Of a DNA stretch of 62,219 nucleotides, positions 7,791-16,772 are shown in pieces. Every line of letters begins with the position of its first letter. Position 1 is the stretch's first letter. The notes below the pieces were generated by a model that worked only from the letters and a program-made list of their open reading frames with translations, was not told the DNA's origin and did not search any database. The position numbers and the translations under genes are program-made. The stretch is taken from positions 227,084 to 289,302 of the forward strand of contig JAJDUD010000024.1 of assembly GCA_022826825.1 (NCBI GenBank). The letters are read 5' to 3'. This DNA is from Acidobacteriota bacterium (GTDB lineage Bacteria; Acidobacteriota; Vicinamibacteria; Marinacidobacterales; Marinacidobacteraceae).

Positions 7791-9236
7791 ATGACGCGCC
7801 CGCGATCCGGGCAACGGCCCATTCACGAGTCATGCTCGACCGGCCCGGCGGCAACCTCCCGGAGGCGTCCGCGGCGGGCTGGCGGCGCCCCGGGTTTCAC
7901 GATCACGGAGGCCGTGGTGGCGCTCGGCCTCACCCTGATGGTGGCGGGGAGTTTCGGGCTGCTGTTTCGCCAGGCCCGCCTGACCCTCGACCTGCAGCCG
8001 GAGCTCGCGACCCTCCGGCAGGACGGGCACGCGGTCCTCGATCGGATCGCCGCGGATCTGGCGCGGGCGGGCGGCGGTCTGCCGGCCGAAATCCCGGTCT
8101 TCACCGATCTCGACCGGGCCGGCGACCGGAACCCGGACGGACTCGACTTCCTGACGGCCCCGGAGCGTCTGCCCGAGGCGTCGTTCGAACCGGTGGTGGC
8201 GTTTGACGGCGCGGAGGCGCGACTCGGGCATCCGCGGTCTCGCCTCGACCGCGGGGCAGGGGATCCGGGGGGCCGTTTCGTGGTGGTCTTCAACGACGAC
8301 GAGATGACCCCCCGCTGGGCCTTCGGTCAGGCGGTCTCCGTCCGCGGGACCGGCGGGGGTGGGGCCTCCGGGTTGCTGGGGGCGCTCCGCGCGGCGGGCA
8401 ACCGGGTCGCCGGGACGGCGCCGGGGGAAGCGGGTGCGGCCGGCGCCGCGGTGCGTATCGCTCCCCGGCAGAGCTCCTGGCACCGGCACTTCCGCCCGAG
8501 CGTGGACGGCGACACCTTCGAGCCCGGAAGCGGAGGCGGCCTCCTCGAGCGGGCTCTCCAGAGCGTGCTCGGCGGGGCGATCGAGGCCGCCGTCCCCGGA
8601 ATCGGCGGCGGGGCGCTCGCAACCCTGACCGAGCAGGTCGTGGGCGCGACGCTCGAGCGGTGGGCACGGGAACGGGGGCTGCCGGTGGGAACGCCCGTGG
8701 AGGTCCGGCAGGGCGACGGCACCGGGCTGTTCGGGCTCGGTCAGCCGGGGCTGGTGCCGGTGACCCGCATCCGCTACTGGGTGCAGGACGCGGCACCGGA
8801 CGACGTCGATCCCCGGCGGGTCCTGATGCGCCGGGTGGATGAGGAGCCGCCGCAGCCGGTGGGGTACGTGGAGGACCTGCAGGTCCGCTACGTCACGGGT
8901 CAGAACGCCGACATCCTGTTGGACGCCCCGCCCCGCTTTGTCGGCGACATGGCGTCGGCGACCCGTCTGCGGGACCACGTCGTGCGCGCGGTCGAAGTGG
9001 CGGTTCGGGTCCGGGCCGCCGAAAGCCGCGTCAACAGGGCCTTCGCCGCGAGCGGAGCCGCGCGTCAGGAAGCGGGAGAGGGCCACCTCACCCGGGTCTA
9101 CCGGCGCCGGGTGGGACTCCGGGTGGCGGCGGCGGGCGTTGAACGCCGCGCCTGGGAAGAACTCATGCAGTGGAACTCGCTGCCGACCGAGATTCCGAGA
9201 ATCGGGCCGCTCCGGTTCCTTCCCGTGCCCTGGTAG
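7791..9236 (+). CDS. PilW-like type IV minor pilin
   Basis: The protein has 481 residues from ATG 7791, 4 bp after the inverted 13-mer. The leader is basic (SRRRPRRAGGAPG). The cleavage site G/FTITE has Glu at +5, and the hydrophobic helix is VVALGLTLMVAGSFGLLF. The following 'LDRIAADLARAGGGLP' is the usual PilW continuation. A Gly/Ala-rich insertion (about residues 190-290) makes it longer than typical PilW. It completes the V-X-Y1-W set. I reject an upstream in-frame start, because it would run through the repeat element. Its 3' end overlaps the convergent menG by 74 bp. Confidence 0.8.
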   Translation: MTRPRSGQRPIHESCSTGPAATSRRRPRRAGGAPGFTITEAVVALGLTLMVAGSFGLLFRQARLTLDLQPELATLRQDGHAVLDRIAADLARAGGGLPAEIPVFTDLDRAGDRNPDGLDFLTAPERLPEASFEPVVAFDGAEARLGHPRSRLDRGAGDPGGRFVVVFNDDEMTPRWAFGQAVSVRGTGGGGASGLLGALRAAGNRVAGTAPGEAGAAGAAVRIAPRQSSWHRHFRPSVDGDTFEPGSGGGLLERALQSVLGGAIEAAVPGIGGGALATLTEQVVGATLERWARERGLPVGTPVEVRQGDGTGLFGLGQPGLVPVTRIRYWVQDAAPDDVDPRRVLMRRVDEEPPQPVGYVEDLQVRYVTGQNADILLDAPPRFVGDMASATRLRDHVVRAVEVAVRVRAAESRVNRAFAASGAARQEAGEGHLTRVYRRRVGLRVAAAGVERRAWEELMQWNSLPTEIPRIGPLRFLPVPW

Positions 9237-10002
9237 CCGGGTCCCGGTCCCCCGCTTCCGGCGCGCGGCCGCGCGGGGCACTCCGCCGGCCGCGCCGGCC
9301 CGAGTGGATGGCGACCGTCCCGAGGGCCAGGTGCCGATAGGCGACGCCGCGGAAGCCGGCCGCGCCGAGGGTGCGGGCGAGCGCGCCGGCATCCGGAAAG
9401 CCCAGGATGGAATCCCGCAGGTAGCCGTAGGCCTCCCCGCCCGCGGCGGCGAGACGGGCGATGCCGGGCACCGCGAGCCGCAGCCAGGCCCCGTGCCCGA
9501 TCCGTACCACGCGGCTCTCCGGACGGGAGAACTCCAGAATCACGAGCTTGGCGCCGGGGGAAAGGACCCGATGGATCTCGGCGAGTCCCCGCTCGAGGTC
9601 CGGGAGGTTCCGGATTCCGAAGCCGACCACCGCGGCGTCGAAAACGTCGTTCGCGAAGGGCAATCGCAGGGCGTCTCCGGCGACTCCGGGGAACGCCATC
9701 CCCCGGCGAGCGGCCTTGGCGTCCGCGATCTCGAGCATCGCCGGAGTCAGATCGCAACCGACGGGATGCAGGCCGGGCGGCAGCAGCAGGGCGAGATCCC
9801 CCGTTCCGCAGCACAGGTCCAGGATCCGGGATCCCGGAGCACAGTCCAGTTCCCGGAGGGCGGCCCGTCTCCAGCCCTGATCGAGCCCGACGCTGAGGAT
9901 CCGGTTCATCCGGTCATAGCGCGGCGCCACGGCCTCGAACATGCGCCGGATCGCTCCCGGAGCCTGCCGCCGGGCGTCCGGGGAGAGCCGCGGCGAACGC
10001 AT
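9163..10002 (-). CDS. menG: Demethylmenaquinone methyltransferase (UbiE/MenG family)
   Basis: This is a SAM-dependent C-methyltransferase of quinone biosynthesis, 279 residues. Motif I is LDLCCGTGD (61-69). The family signature GFGIRNLPDLERGL (127-140) is near perfect for UbiE/COQ5/MenG. The N-terminal FEAVAPRYDRMN is also typical. The C-terminal ~40 residues are an Arg/Ala-rich extension beyond the usual ~240, and this extension overlaps the convergent pilW-like gene. A minus-strand TAGACT box at 10008-10013 lies 5 nt before the ATG, so the message is probably leaderless. The quinone substrate is inferred as menaquinone from the probable phylum. Confidence 0.88.
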   Translation of the reverse strand: MRSPRLSPDARRQAPGAIRRMFEAVAPRYDRMNRILSVGLDQGWRRAALRELDCAPGSRILDLCCGTGDLALLLPPGLHPVGCDLTPAMLEIADAKAARRGMAFPGVAGDALRLPFANDVFDAAVVGFGIRNLPDLERGLAEIHRVLSPGAKLVILEFSRPESRVVRIGHGAWLRLAVPGIARLAAAGGEAYGYLRDSILGFPDAGALARTLGAAGFRGVAYRHLALGTVAIHSGRRGRRSAPRGRAPEAGDRDPATRAREGTGAARFSESRSAASSTA

Positions 10003-10007
10003 GTTTC

Positions 10008-10013
10008 AGTCTA
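10008..10013 (-). promoter_or_regulatory. TAGACT -10 box of menG (leaderless)
   Basis: TAGACT on the minus strand lies 5 nt before the ATG. It is one member of the TANNNT series seen before many start codons in this window. Confidence 0.55.
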
Positions 10014-10120
10014 ACGGGCGTCCGGAAAGACCCCCGGCGCGCCGGCGGCGGCGAAACGGGCCATCGCCCGGGCAGACGATAATGTGCGGAACCTTGTCCG
10101 CCCTCTCCCCGCTTCCGCTG

Positions 10121-10597
10121 ATGATCGGCCCGCTCGGCATGCAGGAGATGCTGATCATCCTGGTGGTGGCCCTCATCGTGTTCGGCCCCCGCAAGCTGCC
10201 CCAGATCGGCAAGACGCTCGGCAAGAGCGTCGCCGAGTTCCGGCGGACCAGCACCGAACTGCGCAGCACTCTGGAACGGGAGGTCCAGATGGAGGAGTTC
10301 CGGGCGGCGCGGAGCGAGGTTTCCGAGTTGAAGAAGGACGTGACGGATCTGGGCCGGGGACTCGATCCGGACCGCGGATCCGATCCGTCGGCCGGGAAAC
10401 CCCACGGGCAGGCGGATCCGCCGCCGGCGGAGTCCGCAACGGGCCCGTCCCCGGCGCCGCCGGGAGCGGACGAGGCGGAGGGAACCGCGGCTCCCGGCGC
10501 GGCACCGGAAGGTGCCGGGGAACCCGCCGGCGGGAACGACGCGGCGAGCGATGACGGGGCCACCGAATCGGAGTCTCGAGAGGACTCCGGCAGGTGA
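10121..10597 (+). CDS. tatA: Sec-independent translocase subunit TatA
   Basis: This is the pore-forming component of the twin-arginine translocase, 158 residues. The N-terminus GMQEMLIILVVALIVFGPRKLPQIG has the single TM helix, the FG hinge and the start of the amphipathic helix of TatA/TatB. An earlier ATG at 10082 would add 13 residues; 10121 gives the usual spacing to the helix. About 90 C-terminal residues form a Pro/Ala/Gly/Asp/Glu-rich low-complexity tail, longer than in most TatA proteins and reminiscent of TatB. No separate tatB is visible before tatC, so one protein may do both jobs. Confidence 0.88.
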   Translation: MIGPLGMQEMLIILVVALIVFGPRKLPQIGKTLGKSVAEFRRTSTELRSTLEREVQMEEFRAARSEVSELKKDVTDLGRGLDPDRGSDPSAGKPHGQADPPPAESATGPSPAPPGADEAEGTAAPGAAPEGAGEPAGGNDAASDDGATESESREDSGR

Positions 10598-10602
10598 CGG
10601 GA

Positions 10603-10623
10603 CGGGACAGGTCCCGCTGTCCC
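10603..10623 (+). promoter_or_regulatory. Overlapping hairpins between tatA and tatC
   Basis: GGGACAG (10604-10610) can pair with CTGTCCC (10617-10623). Alternatively CGGGAC (10603-10608) can pair with GTCCCG (10611-10616). The two folds are mutually exclusive. No U-run follows, so this is more likely a processing or attenuation structure than a strong terminator. Confidence 0.35.
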
Positions 10624-10633
10624 ACGGCGATCC

Positions 10634-11416
10634 GTGAGCGACGCTGAACGGACGGACGGCCCGAACGGGCCGGCCGACCGGATGACCTTCCTCGAACACC
10701 TGGACGAGCTGCGCAGCCGCCTCATCCGGGCGGCGATCGCCATCATGGTGGCGTTCGTGGGGTGTTTCTTCTTCTACGACGAGGTCTTCAACTTCCTGAT
10801 GCAGCCGCTCCGGAACGTGATCGAGCCGTACGGCGGGAGCCTCATCGCCACCGCGCCGCAGGAGAACTTCGTGCTCGGGATCAAGATGAGCTTCCTCGTG
10901 GCCATCGTCGTCTCCACCCCGGTCTGGCTCGGCCAGGCGTGGGGATTCATCGCCCCCGGGCTCTACCGCCACGAGCGCCATCTCGCCGTCCCGTTCGTCA
11001 TCGTGGGCTCGGTCTTCTTCATTTCGGGAGCGGTGTTCTGCCACTACGTGCTCTTCCCCATCGGCGCCGAGTTCCTGAGCACGTTCGGCGGGGTCGGCGA
11101 GGGCATCGAGATCCGCTACCGGGTCTCGGAGACGTTCAGCTTCTACGCCCGGCTGGTGCTGGTGACCGCGGTGATGTTCCAGATCCCGACGCTGGCGCTG
11201 CTGCTGTCGCGGCTCGGGGTGATCACCCCCCGCTTCCTCGTCCGCTATTTCAAGTACGCGATCCTGCTGTGCTTCGTGTTCGCCGCCCTGTTGACCCCCC
11301 CCGATCCCGCCACCCAGATCCTCCTGGCCGGGCCCATGATCCTGCTCTATACGCTGTCCATCGGGATCGCGTGGGTCGGGAACCGGATGCGCGGCAGGAA
11401 GCGGGAAGAGGAGTAG
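10634..11416 (+). CDS. tatC: Sec-independent translocase subunit TatC
   Basis: This is the multi-spanning Tat receptor that binds twin-arginine signal peptides. It has 260 residues from GTG 10634. The diagnostic N-terminal MTFLEHLDELRSRLI precedes the first TM. Six TM helices follow, with the conserved LGQAWGFIAPGLY region in the first third and ALLTPPDPATQILLAGPM near the end. Length and motifs are standard. It lies 36 bp after tatA, with a hairpin in the gap. Confidence 0.95.
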   Translation: MSDAERTDGPNGPADRMTFLEHLDELRSRLIRAAIAIMVAFVGCFFFYDEVFNFLMQPLRNVIEPYGGSLIATAPQENFVLGIKMSFLVAIVVSTPVWLGQAWGFIAPGLYRHERHLAVPFVIVGSVFFISGAVFCHYVLFPIGAEFLSTFGGVGEGIEIRYRVSETFSFYARLVLVTAVMFQIPTLALLLSRLGVITPRFLVRYFKYAILLCFVFAALLTPPDPATQILLAGPMILLYTLSIGIAWVGNRMRGRKREEE

Positions 11417-11493
11417 CCGGAGCCGGCCGGGCTGCCGGCAGCCGGCGGAGAATGCGCCCTTCGAACGCCACGGGAGTTTTCCCCACAGGCTGC

Positions 11494-11499
11494 TAGGAT
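11494..11499 (+). promoter_or_regulatory. Extended -10 (TGCTAGGAT) of the ctpA operon
   Basis: TAGGAT, preceded by TGC, ends 6 nt before ATG 11506, so the transcript would start at or next to the start codon. Just upstream is CACAGGCTG (11484-11492), a motif also found before pilW and hflK. Confidence 0.55.
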
Positions 11500-11505
11500 C
11501 ACGTC

Positions 11506-13182
11506 ATGAGGCTCCGGGCGCGGGTGATCCCCCTGCTGATGCCGCTGCTGGTGGGGGCGGCCATTTCGGCGACGATCCTCGGCGTCCAGCCGGCGCGCGG
11601 GCTCCCGCCCTCCGACGGGTTGAAGGCCCTGCTGCAGCGGCACTCCAACGTCATCTTTCACATCGAGACGGCGTATCCCCGGGAGATCGAACCGGAGACC
11701 CTGACCCGGGCGACGGTGTCCGGGATGCTCGCCCGGCTCGATCCCCATTCGAACCTCTTCGTACCGCGCAACTACCGCCAGATGCGGGAGCGGCAGCAGG
11801 GAGGCTACGTCGGGCTCGGGATCCGGGTACAGCATCAAAACGGCCTCCTGACCGTGGTTTCCCCCTTTGAGGGGACCCCGGCGTACCGGCTCGGGATTCG
11901 CGCCGGGGACGTGATTTCGCGGATCGAGGGCGAGGATGCGACGCAGTACTCGATGGACGACGCGGTGAGCCTCCTCCGGGGTCCGCGAGGGACGCCGGTC
12001 AGCATCACCATCACCCGGCCCGGCTACGACGCCCCGCTGGACTTCACGGTGATCCGGGACCGGATCCCGCTCAAGAGCGTTCCCTACTACTTCGTCCTCG
12101 ACGAACCCGCCGGGTCCGAGCAGACGGGCTACGTGCGGGTCTCGGACTTCAACGAGAACACCGACAGCGAACTGCGCGACGCCATCGCCGAGCTGCGCCT
12201 CGCCGGGGCCACCCGGCTGCTGGTGGATCTTCGCCACAATCCGGGCGGACTCCTGAACCAGGCGGTGGCCGTCTCCAACGTCTTCCTGAAGCAGCACCAG
12301 GAAATCGTTTCGATCCGCGGACGTCATTCCGAGAACGACCAGGTTTTCCATGCCGAAAAGCCCAGCCCCTACAGCGATCTGCCCGTGATCGTTCTCGTTT
12401 CCCGGGAGAGCGCCTCCGCATCCGAGATCGTCGCGGGCGCCATCCAGGATCACGACCGCGGGCTGATCCTCGGGGAGAACACCTACGGCAAGGGGCTCGT
12501 CCAGTCGGTGTTCCAGTTGAAGCACGGCTACGCGCTCGGCCTCACCTCCGCGGAGTACTTCACGCCGAGCGGCCGCCGGCTGCAGCGGGACTACGACTCG
12601 GGGGACTTCCTCGCCTACTTCCAGGATCGGGGAGAACGCGAATCGAACGATGAGGCCGGAACGGTCGTGCTGACCGGGCTGGGACGGGAGATCCGAGGCG
12701 GGGGCGGCGTGGCGCCGGACATCGAAGTCGCGGCCCCGGAGTTCCCCGAGGTCCTGGTGGCTATCGAACAGCACGGGGCCTTTTTCCGCTTCGCCACCCG
12801 GTTCGTTCCCGCGGACGGGCGCGGGTCGGTCGACGGGGCGGGCACCCGCCCGGATGAACTCCAGGCGCGGGGCGACCTGATCCGGGCGGTGGATCAGAGT
12901 TTCCGGGCCGACGCTGCGACGCTCATCGAATTCTTCGACTTCCTGACGGAGGAGACCATTCCGCACGACCGGGAGGGGCTCGAAAGGCATCGCGACGCGG
13001 TGGCGCTCCGGATCGAAGGCGAGGTCTTCAGCCTGCTCTGGGGACCGGGGGCCTCCCGGGAGACGACCATGGACCGCGATCCCCAGATCACCGCGGCCCT
13101 CGCGGCGATGCCGCAGGCGGCGCTGCTGCTTCGCGATCCCCAGGCGTATCTGGCCGGCGCCACCGGTGGCGAGGATCGCTGA
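11506..13182 (+). CDS. Carboxy-terminal processing protease (S41, CtpA/Prc family)
   Basis: This is an exported serine protease, 558 residues, with a signal peptide (about 1-31). An N-terminal helical part carries DPHSNLF. A PDZ domain follows (about 95-180, GLGIRV...GIRAGDVISRIEGE). The S41 protease core contains LLVDLRHNPGGLL, the SASASEI nucleophile region (S302-S306) and Lys K329 in TYGKG, the Ser/Lys dyad of the family. A C-terminal extension of about 150 residues is unusual in length and unassigned. These proteases trim or degrade envelope proteins. A HEAT-repeat protein follows 3 bp later, possibly an adaptor. Confidence 0.9.
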   Translation: MRLRARVIPLLMPLLVGAAISATILGVQPARGLPPSDGLKALLQRHSNVIFHIETAYPREIEPETLTRATVSGMLARLDPHSNLFVPRNYRQMRERQQGGYVGLGIRVQHQNGLLTVVSPFEGTPAYRLGIRAGDVISRIEGEDATQYSMDDAVSLLRGPRGTPVSITITRPGYDAPLDFTVIRDRIPLKSVPYYFVLDEPAGSEQTGYVRVSDFNENTDSELRDAIAELRLAGATRLLVDLRHNPGGLLNQAVAVSNVFLKQHQEIVSIRGRHSENDQVFHAEKPSPYSDLPVIVLVSRESASASEIVAGAIQDHDRGLILGENTYGKGLVQSVFQLKHGYALGLTSAEYFTPSGRRLQRDYDSGDFLAYFQDRGERESNDEAGTVVLTGLGREIRGGGGVAPDIEVAAPEFPEVLVAIEQHGAFFRFATRFVPADGRGSVDGAGTRPDELQARGDLIRAVDQSFRADAATLIEFFDFLTEETIPHDREGLERHRDAVALRIEGEVFSLLWGPGASRETTMDRDPQITAALAAMPQAALLLRDPQAYLAGATGGEDR

Positions 13183-13185
13183 GTC

Positions 13186-14478
13186 ATGCCGGGCCGACCC
13201 TTCGTACTGGGGGTCGCTCTCGCTCTTGTCGCCGGCGCCGCGACGCTCGCGCCGGCGCAGTCGAGCGTCGAGGAGCTGGCCGCCCGGCTGGAGAGCAGCG
13301 ATGCCCGGACCCGCCGCGACGCGGCGCGCGCGCTCGGTGAAGACGGCTCGACCGAAGCGGTAGCGGCGCTCCTCCCCGCCGCGCGCGACGCCGACCGCGA
13401 CGTGCGGCGCGCCGTGCTGGAGGCGCTGGCGGCAGTCCGCCGGCCCGATGCCGCGGCGGGCCTGATCGTGCTGCTCGAGGACGAGGAGGCCGCCCATCGC
13501 CGCGGCGCGATCGGGGGACTGGTGGACATCCACCGCCGCGAACCGGCCGCGGGTCGCGGAACGCGCGCGGTGGACTGGTTGCTGCGCCGCGAACAGGAAT
13601 TCGCGCTCGATCCGCTGCGTCCGGTGGAACCCCGCATCGTCGAGGCTGTTGCGGCGCGGCTCGATGACGAGGACACGGAGAACCGGAGGCTCGCCGCGGA
13701 AGCGCTGGGGGTGCTCCGCGCGGCCTCGGGGGTGGCGTCGCTCGCGAGCACCGCCGCCGGCGATCCGGACGGCGAAGTGCGGCGGAAGGCCGTGGAGTCC
13801 CTGGGCGCCATCGGGACCGGGGAAGCCGGGGAGGGACTGCTCTCGCTGGTGGAGGATCCGGAGCTCAGAAGGCACGTCGTCCGGGCGCTGGGACGGATGG
13901 CCTTCCCTCCCGCGACGGCGGCGCTGCTCGCGGTCTACGACGGCGACCCGGGCAGCGATCTCGCGCGGGACGCGCTGGAGGGGCTCGCCAGGATCGGGGC
14001 CGACGAAGCCCGGGGGACGTTCTACCACGAACTCTCCAGCCGGGACGGGCGTCGCCGCGCATATGCCGTCGAGGGTCTGGGCCGGCTGGAGGATCCCACG
14101 CTCGTGGACGGTCTGATCCGGGATTTCCTGCGCGAGGAGGACTCCCGGGTGCAGCTCGCCTTCTGCTTCGCGCTGGTGCGGCTCGGCCAGACGCCCTTCG
14201 TGGACCGCATCGTGCTCTCGCTTTCCGACCGCCGGCTGCGCGAACCGGCCCGGCAGTACGGGCTGGAGTTGGCGGCCGACCACCTCGACGAGTTCCTGCG
14301 CTACCTGGACGACCCCGACCGGGAGATCCGGCTCGAACTCATCGCGCTGCTGGAAGGCCTCGGAAATCCGGCCGCGATTCCGAGGCTTCAGGAGATCGGC
14401 GAGGACGCGGACGCCGAAATCGCCGACCGCGCCCGGGCGGCAGCCCGGGTTCTCACCCGCCGAAGCGAGGCCCGATAG
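13186..14478 (+). CDS. Secreted HEAT-repeat protein
   Basis: The protein has 430 residues with a clear signal peptide (MPGRPFVLGVALALVAGAATLAPAQ). The body is made of repeated ~30-residue helical pairs with DAxxRRxAAxALGxxG-type signatures (for example DARTRRDAARALGE and DRDVRRAVLEALAAV). This is the HEAT_2/PBS-lyase-like pattern, which makes protein-binding solenoids. It begins 3 bp after the ctpA stop and is surely co-transcribed. HEAT or TPR partners of Ctp proteases are known (for example the LbcA-CtpA pair), so an adaptor role is a reasonable inference. No catalytic motif is visible. Confidence 0.8.
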   Translation: MPGRPFVLGVALALVAGAATLAPAQSSVEELAARLESSDARTRRDAARALGEDGSTEAVAALLPAARDADRDVRRAVLEALAAVRRPDAAAGLIVLLEDEEAAHRRGAIGGLVDIHRREPAAGRGTRAVDWLLRREQEFALDPLRPVEPRIVEAVAARLDDEDTENRRLAAEALGVLRAASGVASLASTAAGDPDGEVRRKAVESLGAIGTGEAGEGLLSLVEDPELRRHVVRALGRMAFPPATAALLAVYDGDPGSDLARDALEGLARIGADEARGTFYHELSSRDGRRRAYAVEGLGRLEDPTLVDGLIRDFLREEDSRVQLAFCFALVRLGQTPFVDRIVLSLSDRRLREPARQYGLELAADHLDEFLRYLDDPDREIRLELIALLEGLGNPAAIPRLQEIGEDADAEIADRARAAARVLTRRSEAR

Positions 14479-14537
14479 CCGCCTGCGGCGCCTTCACGGC
14501 GGCCGGGTTGAACGGCGAAGGAAAGGGTGAGACCATC

Positions 14538-15932
14538 GTGAACGTGCGCCACGGTTTCCTGACGGGCCTGCTGGTCCTCGCGCTAAACGGGGCAGGGCCG
14601 TTCCTGCCCGCCGCCGAAGCGGAGCTTCCCTCCCGGAAGTCGGTCTGGCCCGAGGTCCAGCGCGACGGCAAGTCCCTGGTGATCGGCCGCTTCGTGGGCA
14701 AGTTCGAGAGCCCCGACTTCCGTTCGCGGCGGATCGTCCTGCGCCATCGCGATACCGGCCGCAACGAGACCCTGTCCGTGGATGACGGGCTCGGCCTGAT
14801 CAACGAGCTGGTTCCCCCCGGCGTCTATGACGTGGAGGCGATCGAGGCCGTCTATTTCCCGAACATCCGCCCGATGAACACCCGGCGGTTTCGGCCGATC
14901 CGGCAGCGCTTCACCGTGGCCCCCCGGGATCACGAGCGGGGTGAGACGCTGATTTCCGTCCCCGCGGACCGTCCGGTCTACATCGGCACCATCCGGGCCG
15001 GCGCCGAGCGGCAGGGAATGGTCTACGAGGGGCAGAAGCTCCGGGTGCTGGATGACTTCGACGTCGCGATGGAGCGCCTCGCCACGTCGTATCCGCTGCT
15101 CGCGGCCAGTCTGAGCGAGCGGGCGGTGGTCCCGCAACGCCACTTCATGCTCCGCCCGACGGTGCCGGAACCCCCGCTGGAAATGATCGTCGGGATGGAG
15201 GATCCGATCCGGCAGGCGCGCCGCTACATCGAGGACGGGAAGTTCGAACAGGCGATCAACTGGCTCTCCACCTTCATGCCGGTCTCCGACGCGCAGCGCA
15301 ACGACGTTCGCCTGCTCATCGGCGAGTCCCACCTGGGGTCACGCAACCTGGACCTCGCCATCGAGGAACTGGGGGAGGTGCTCCTCCAGGACCCGACGAA
15401 CCTCCGGGCCCTCAGGCTGCTCGCCCGTTCCCATTCGCTGAACGGCGATCTCGAGGACACCGAGAGCCTCTACCGGGCGCTGCTCGACATTCGCCCCCGC
15501 GATGCGGAAGCGCACCTCCAGCTCGGCTATCTCCACGCCCTGCGCTCCGACGATGTCGGCGCCGAGGCGGCGTTCGAAGTCGCCTTCGAAACGGACTTCG
15601 ACTACCTCATGCACGATCTCGCCCCCTTCCTGATGGCGGTGCGGGAGCGCACCAGCAACCCCGGCATCCTCTACGAGCCCCCGGTGCTCCGGAGCACGCC
15701 GGTACCCATGCGGGATTCGGGTGGTTCGCGGCGTTCCTCGGAGCGGGACGGCATCATGGTCCTCATCGATCACCGCGGCCGGGTCAAGTCCGCGCACTTC
15801 GCGCCCGAGAGTTCGGGACGCGTGCACCAGTTGATGATGTCCCTGGTCCGCGGCCGTTACACCCCCGCCATGCTGAACGGAGTCGCGGTGCCGTCCATCA
15901 TGGCGCTCGGCAACTTCGGCGCCGACCGGTAG
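14538..15932 (+). CDS. TPR protein with TonB-C-like C-terminus, exported
   Basis: The protein has 464 residues from GTG 14538, with GAAAGG a short way upstream; a TTG at 14508 is possible. It has a signal peptide (FLTGLLVLALNGAGPFLPAAEA). A beta-rich domain follows (about 30-170, including 'PGVYDVEAIEAV'), then three to four TPRs (about 200-330). The C-terminal ~60 residues read MVLIDHRGRVKSAHF...GRYTPAMLNG, the pattern of a TonB C-terminal domain ('v.Gr.....SG...l...v...r..PA..nG.pv'). It is probably an envelope scaffold. The function is unknown; it may be part of the ctpA-HEAT unit. Confidence 0.65.
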   Translation: MNVRHGFLTGLLVLALNGAGPFLPAAEAELPSRKSVWPEVQRDGKSLVIGRFVGKFESPDFRSRRIVLRHRDTGRNETLSVDDGLGLINELVPPGVYDVEAIEAVYFPNIRPMNTRRFRPIRQRFTVAPRDHERGETLISVPADRPVYIGTIRAGAERQGMVYEGQKLRVLDDFDVAMERLATSYPLLAASLSERAVVPQRHFMLRPTVPEPPLEMIVGMEDPIRQARRYIEDGKFEQAINWLSTFMPVSDAQRNDVRLLIGESHLGSRNLDLAIEELGEVLLQDPTNLRALRLLARSHSLNGDLEDTESLYRALLDIRPRDAEAHLQLGYLHALRSDDVGAEAAFEVAFETDFDYLMHDLAPFLMAVRERTSNPGILYEPPVLRSTPVPMRDSGGSRRSSERDGIMVLIDHRGRVKSAHFAPESSGRVHQLMMSLVRGRYTPAMLNGVAVPSIMALGNFGADR

Positions 15933-15944
15933 TCGACCGGACCC

Positions 15945-15969
15945 CCGGGCAGGAGGACCCGCCGCCCGG
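15945..15969. terminator. Possible bidirectional terminator hairpin
   Basis: CCGGGC (15945-15950) and GCCCGG (15964-15969) can pair across a 13-nt loop, between two convergent genes. The stem is short and no U-run is present, so this is weak. Confidence 0.25.
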
Positions 15970-15971
15970 AT

Positions 15972-16772
15972 TCAGGGCGCGCCCGCCGGTAGCGCCAGGA
16001 CGCGGTCCACTTCCGCTTCGAGCACCGCGAACGGCTGGTCCGTGCTCGGGGCCGGATGCAGGAGTCCGTCGCGGTCGATGAGGAAGTTGGCCGGGTAGCG
16101 GGCCGTCTCGACGAAGATGTCCGGCATGACGCCGCCCTCGAGGGCGCCGGGCAGGAGCAGCGGGTAGTCCACCGACAGGACGTCGCTGCGAAAGTCCTGC
16201 TGGATGGCCTCTTCCTCGGTGGAGATGCCGTAGACGAGGAAACCCTCGGCCGCGCGTTCCCGCGCCAGGCGGTCCAGTTCCGGCATCTCGGCGCGGCAGG
16301 GCGGGCACCAGGTGGCCCAGATGTTGACGAGGACCACCGATCCACGGTGGTCCGAGAGGCGGTGGACCCGGCCGTCGAGGTCCCGGGCGACGAAGTCGGG
16401 AGCGGCCACCCCGGAAAGCGCCAGGTTGGCCGCCTGACGGGCTCGCCGGACGGCGCCTCCGATGGGTACCGTGACGAGGCCGAGTGACAGGAGCGCCACC
16501 GACGCGGCGACCCAGCCGGTCCACCGGAGGCCGCCGTCCCGGTAACCGCGCCACGCGCGGTGCAGCGCGAACGCCGGCGGAAGCAGCATGACGAACGCCA
16601 CCGCCCCCAGGCGAACCAGGTAGTCCGCGTCCGGATTCGGGCTCAGCCGGGTGAGGACGAGATACGTGCCCGCGCCCAGAGAGGCGGAAACGAAAGGCGC
16701 GAGGACGCCGGGCCAGAAGGGAGAACGGGGCGCGCGGACCATCCCCGGAATGTACCCGGACTCAGGAGCCAT
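15972..16772 (-). CDS. TlpA-like thioredoxin-family membrane protein
   Basis: The protein has 266 residues, with three hydrophobic segments (about 18-42, 52-72 and 85-108) followed by a periplasmic TlpA/ResA-type domain. The active site is WCPPC (C156 and C159) within VVLVNIWATWCPPCRAEMPEL, typical of disulfide reductases of the TlpA family. Its ATG overlaps the stop of the upstream epimerase gene by 11 bp, so it is the last gene of the coupled operon beginning with the aldehyde dehydrogenase. It likely reduces periplasmic thiols; the partner is unknown. An internal start at residue 11 is also possible. Confidence 0.8.
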   Translation of the reverse strand: MAPESGYIPGMVRAPRSPFWPGVLAPFVSASLGAGTYLVLTRLSPNPDADYLVRLGAVAFVMLLPPAFALHRAWRGYRDGGLRWTGWVAASVALLSLGLVTVPIGGAVRRARQAANLALSGVAAPDFVARDLDGRVHRLSDHRGSVVLVNIWATWCPPCRAEMPELDRLARERAAEGFLVYGISTEEEAIQQDFRSDVLSVDYPLLLPGALEGGVMPDIFVETARYPANFLIDRDGLLHPAPSTDQPFAVLEAEVDRVLALPAGAP

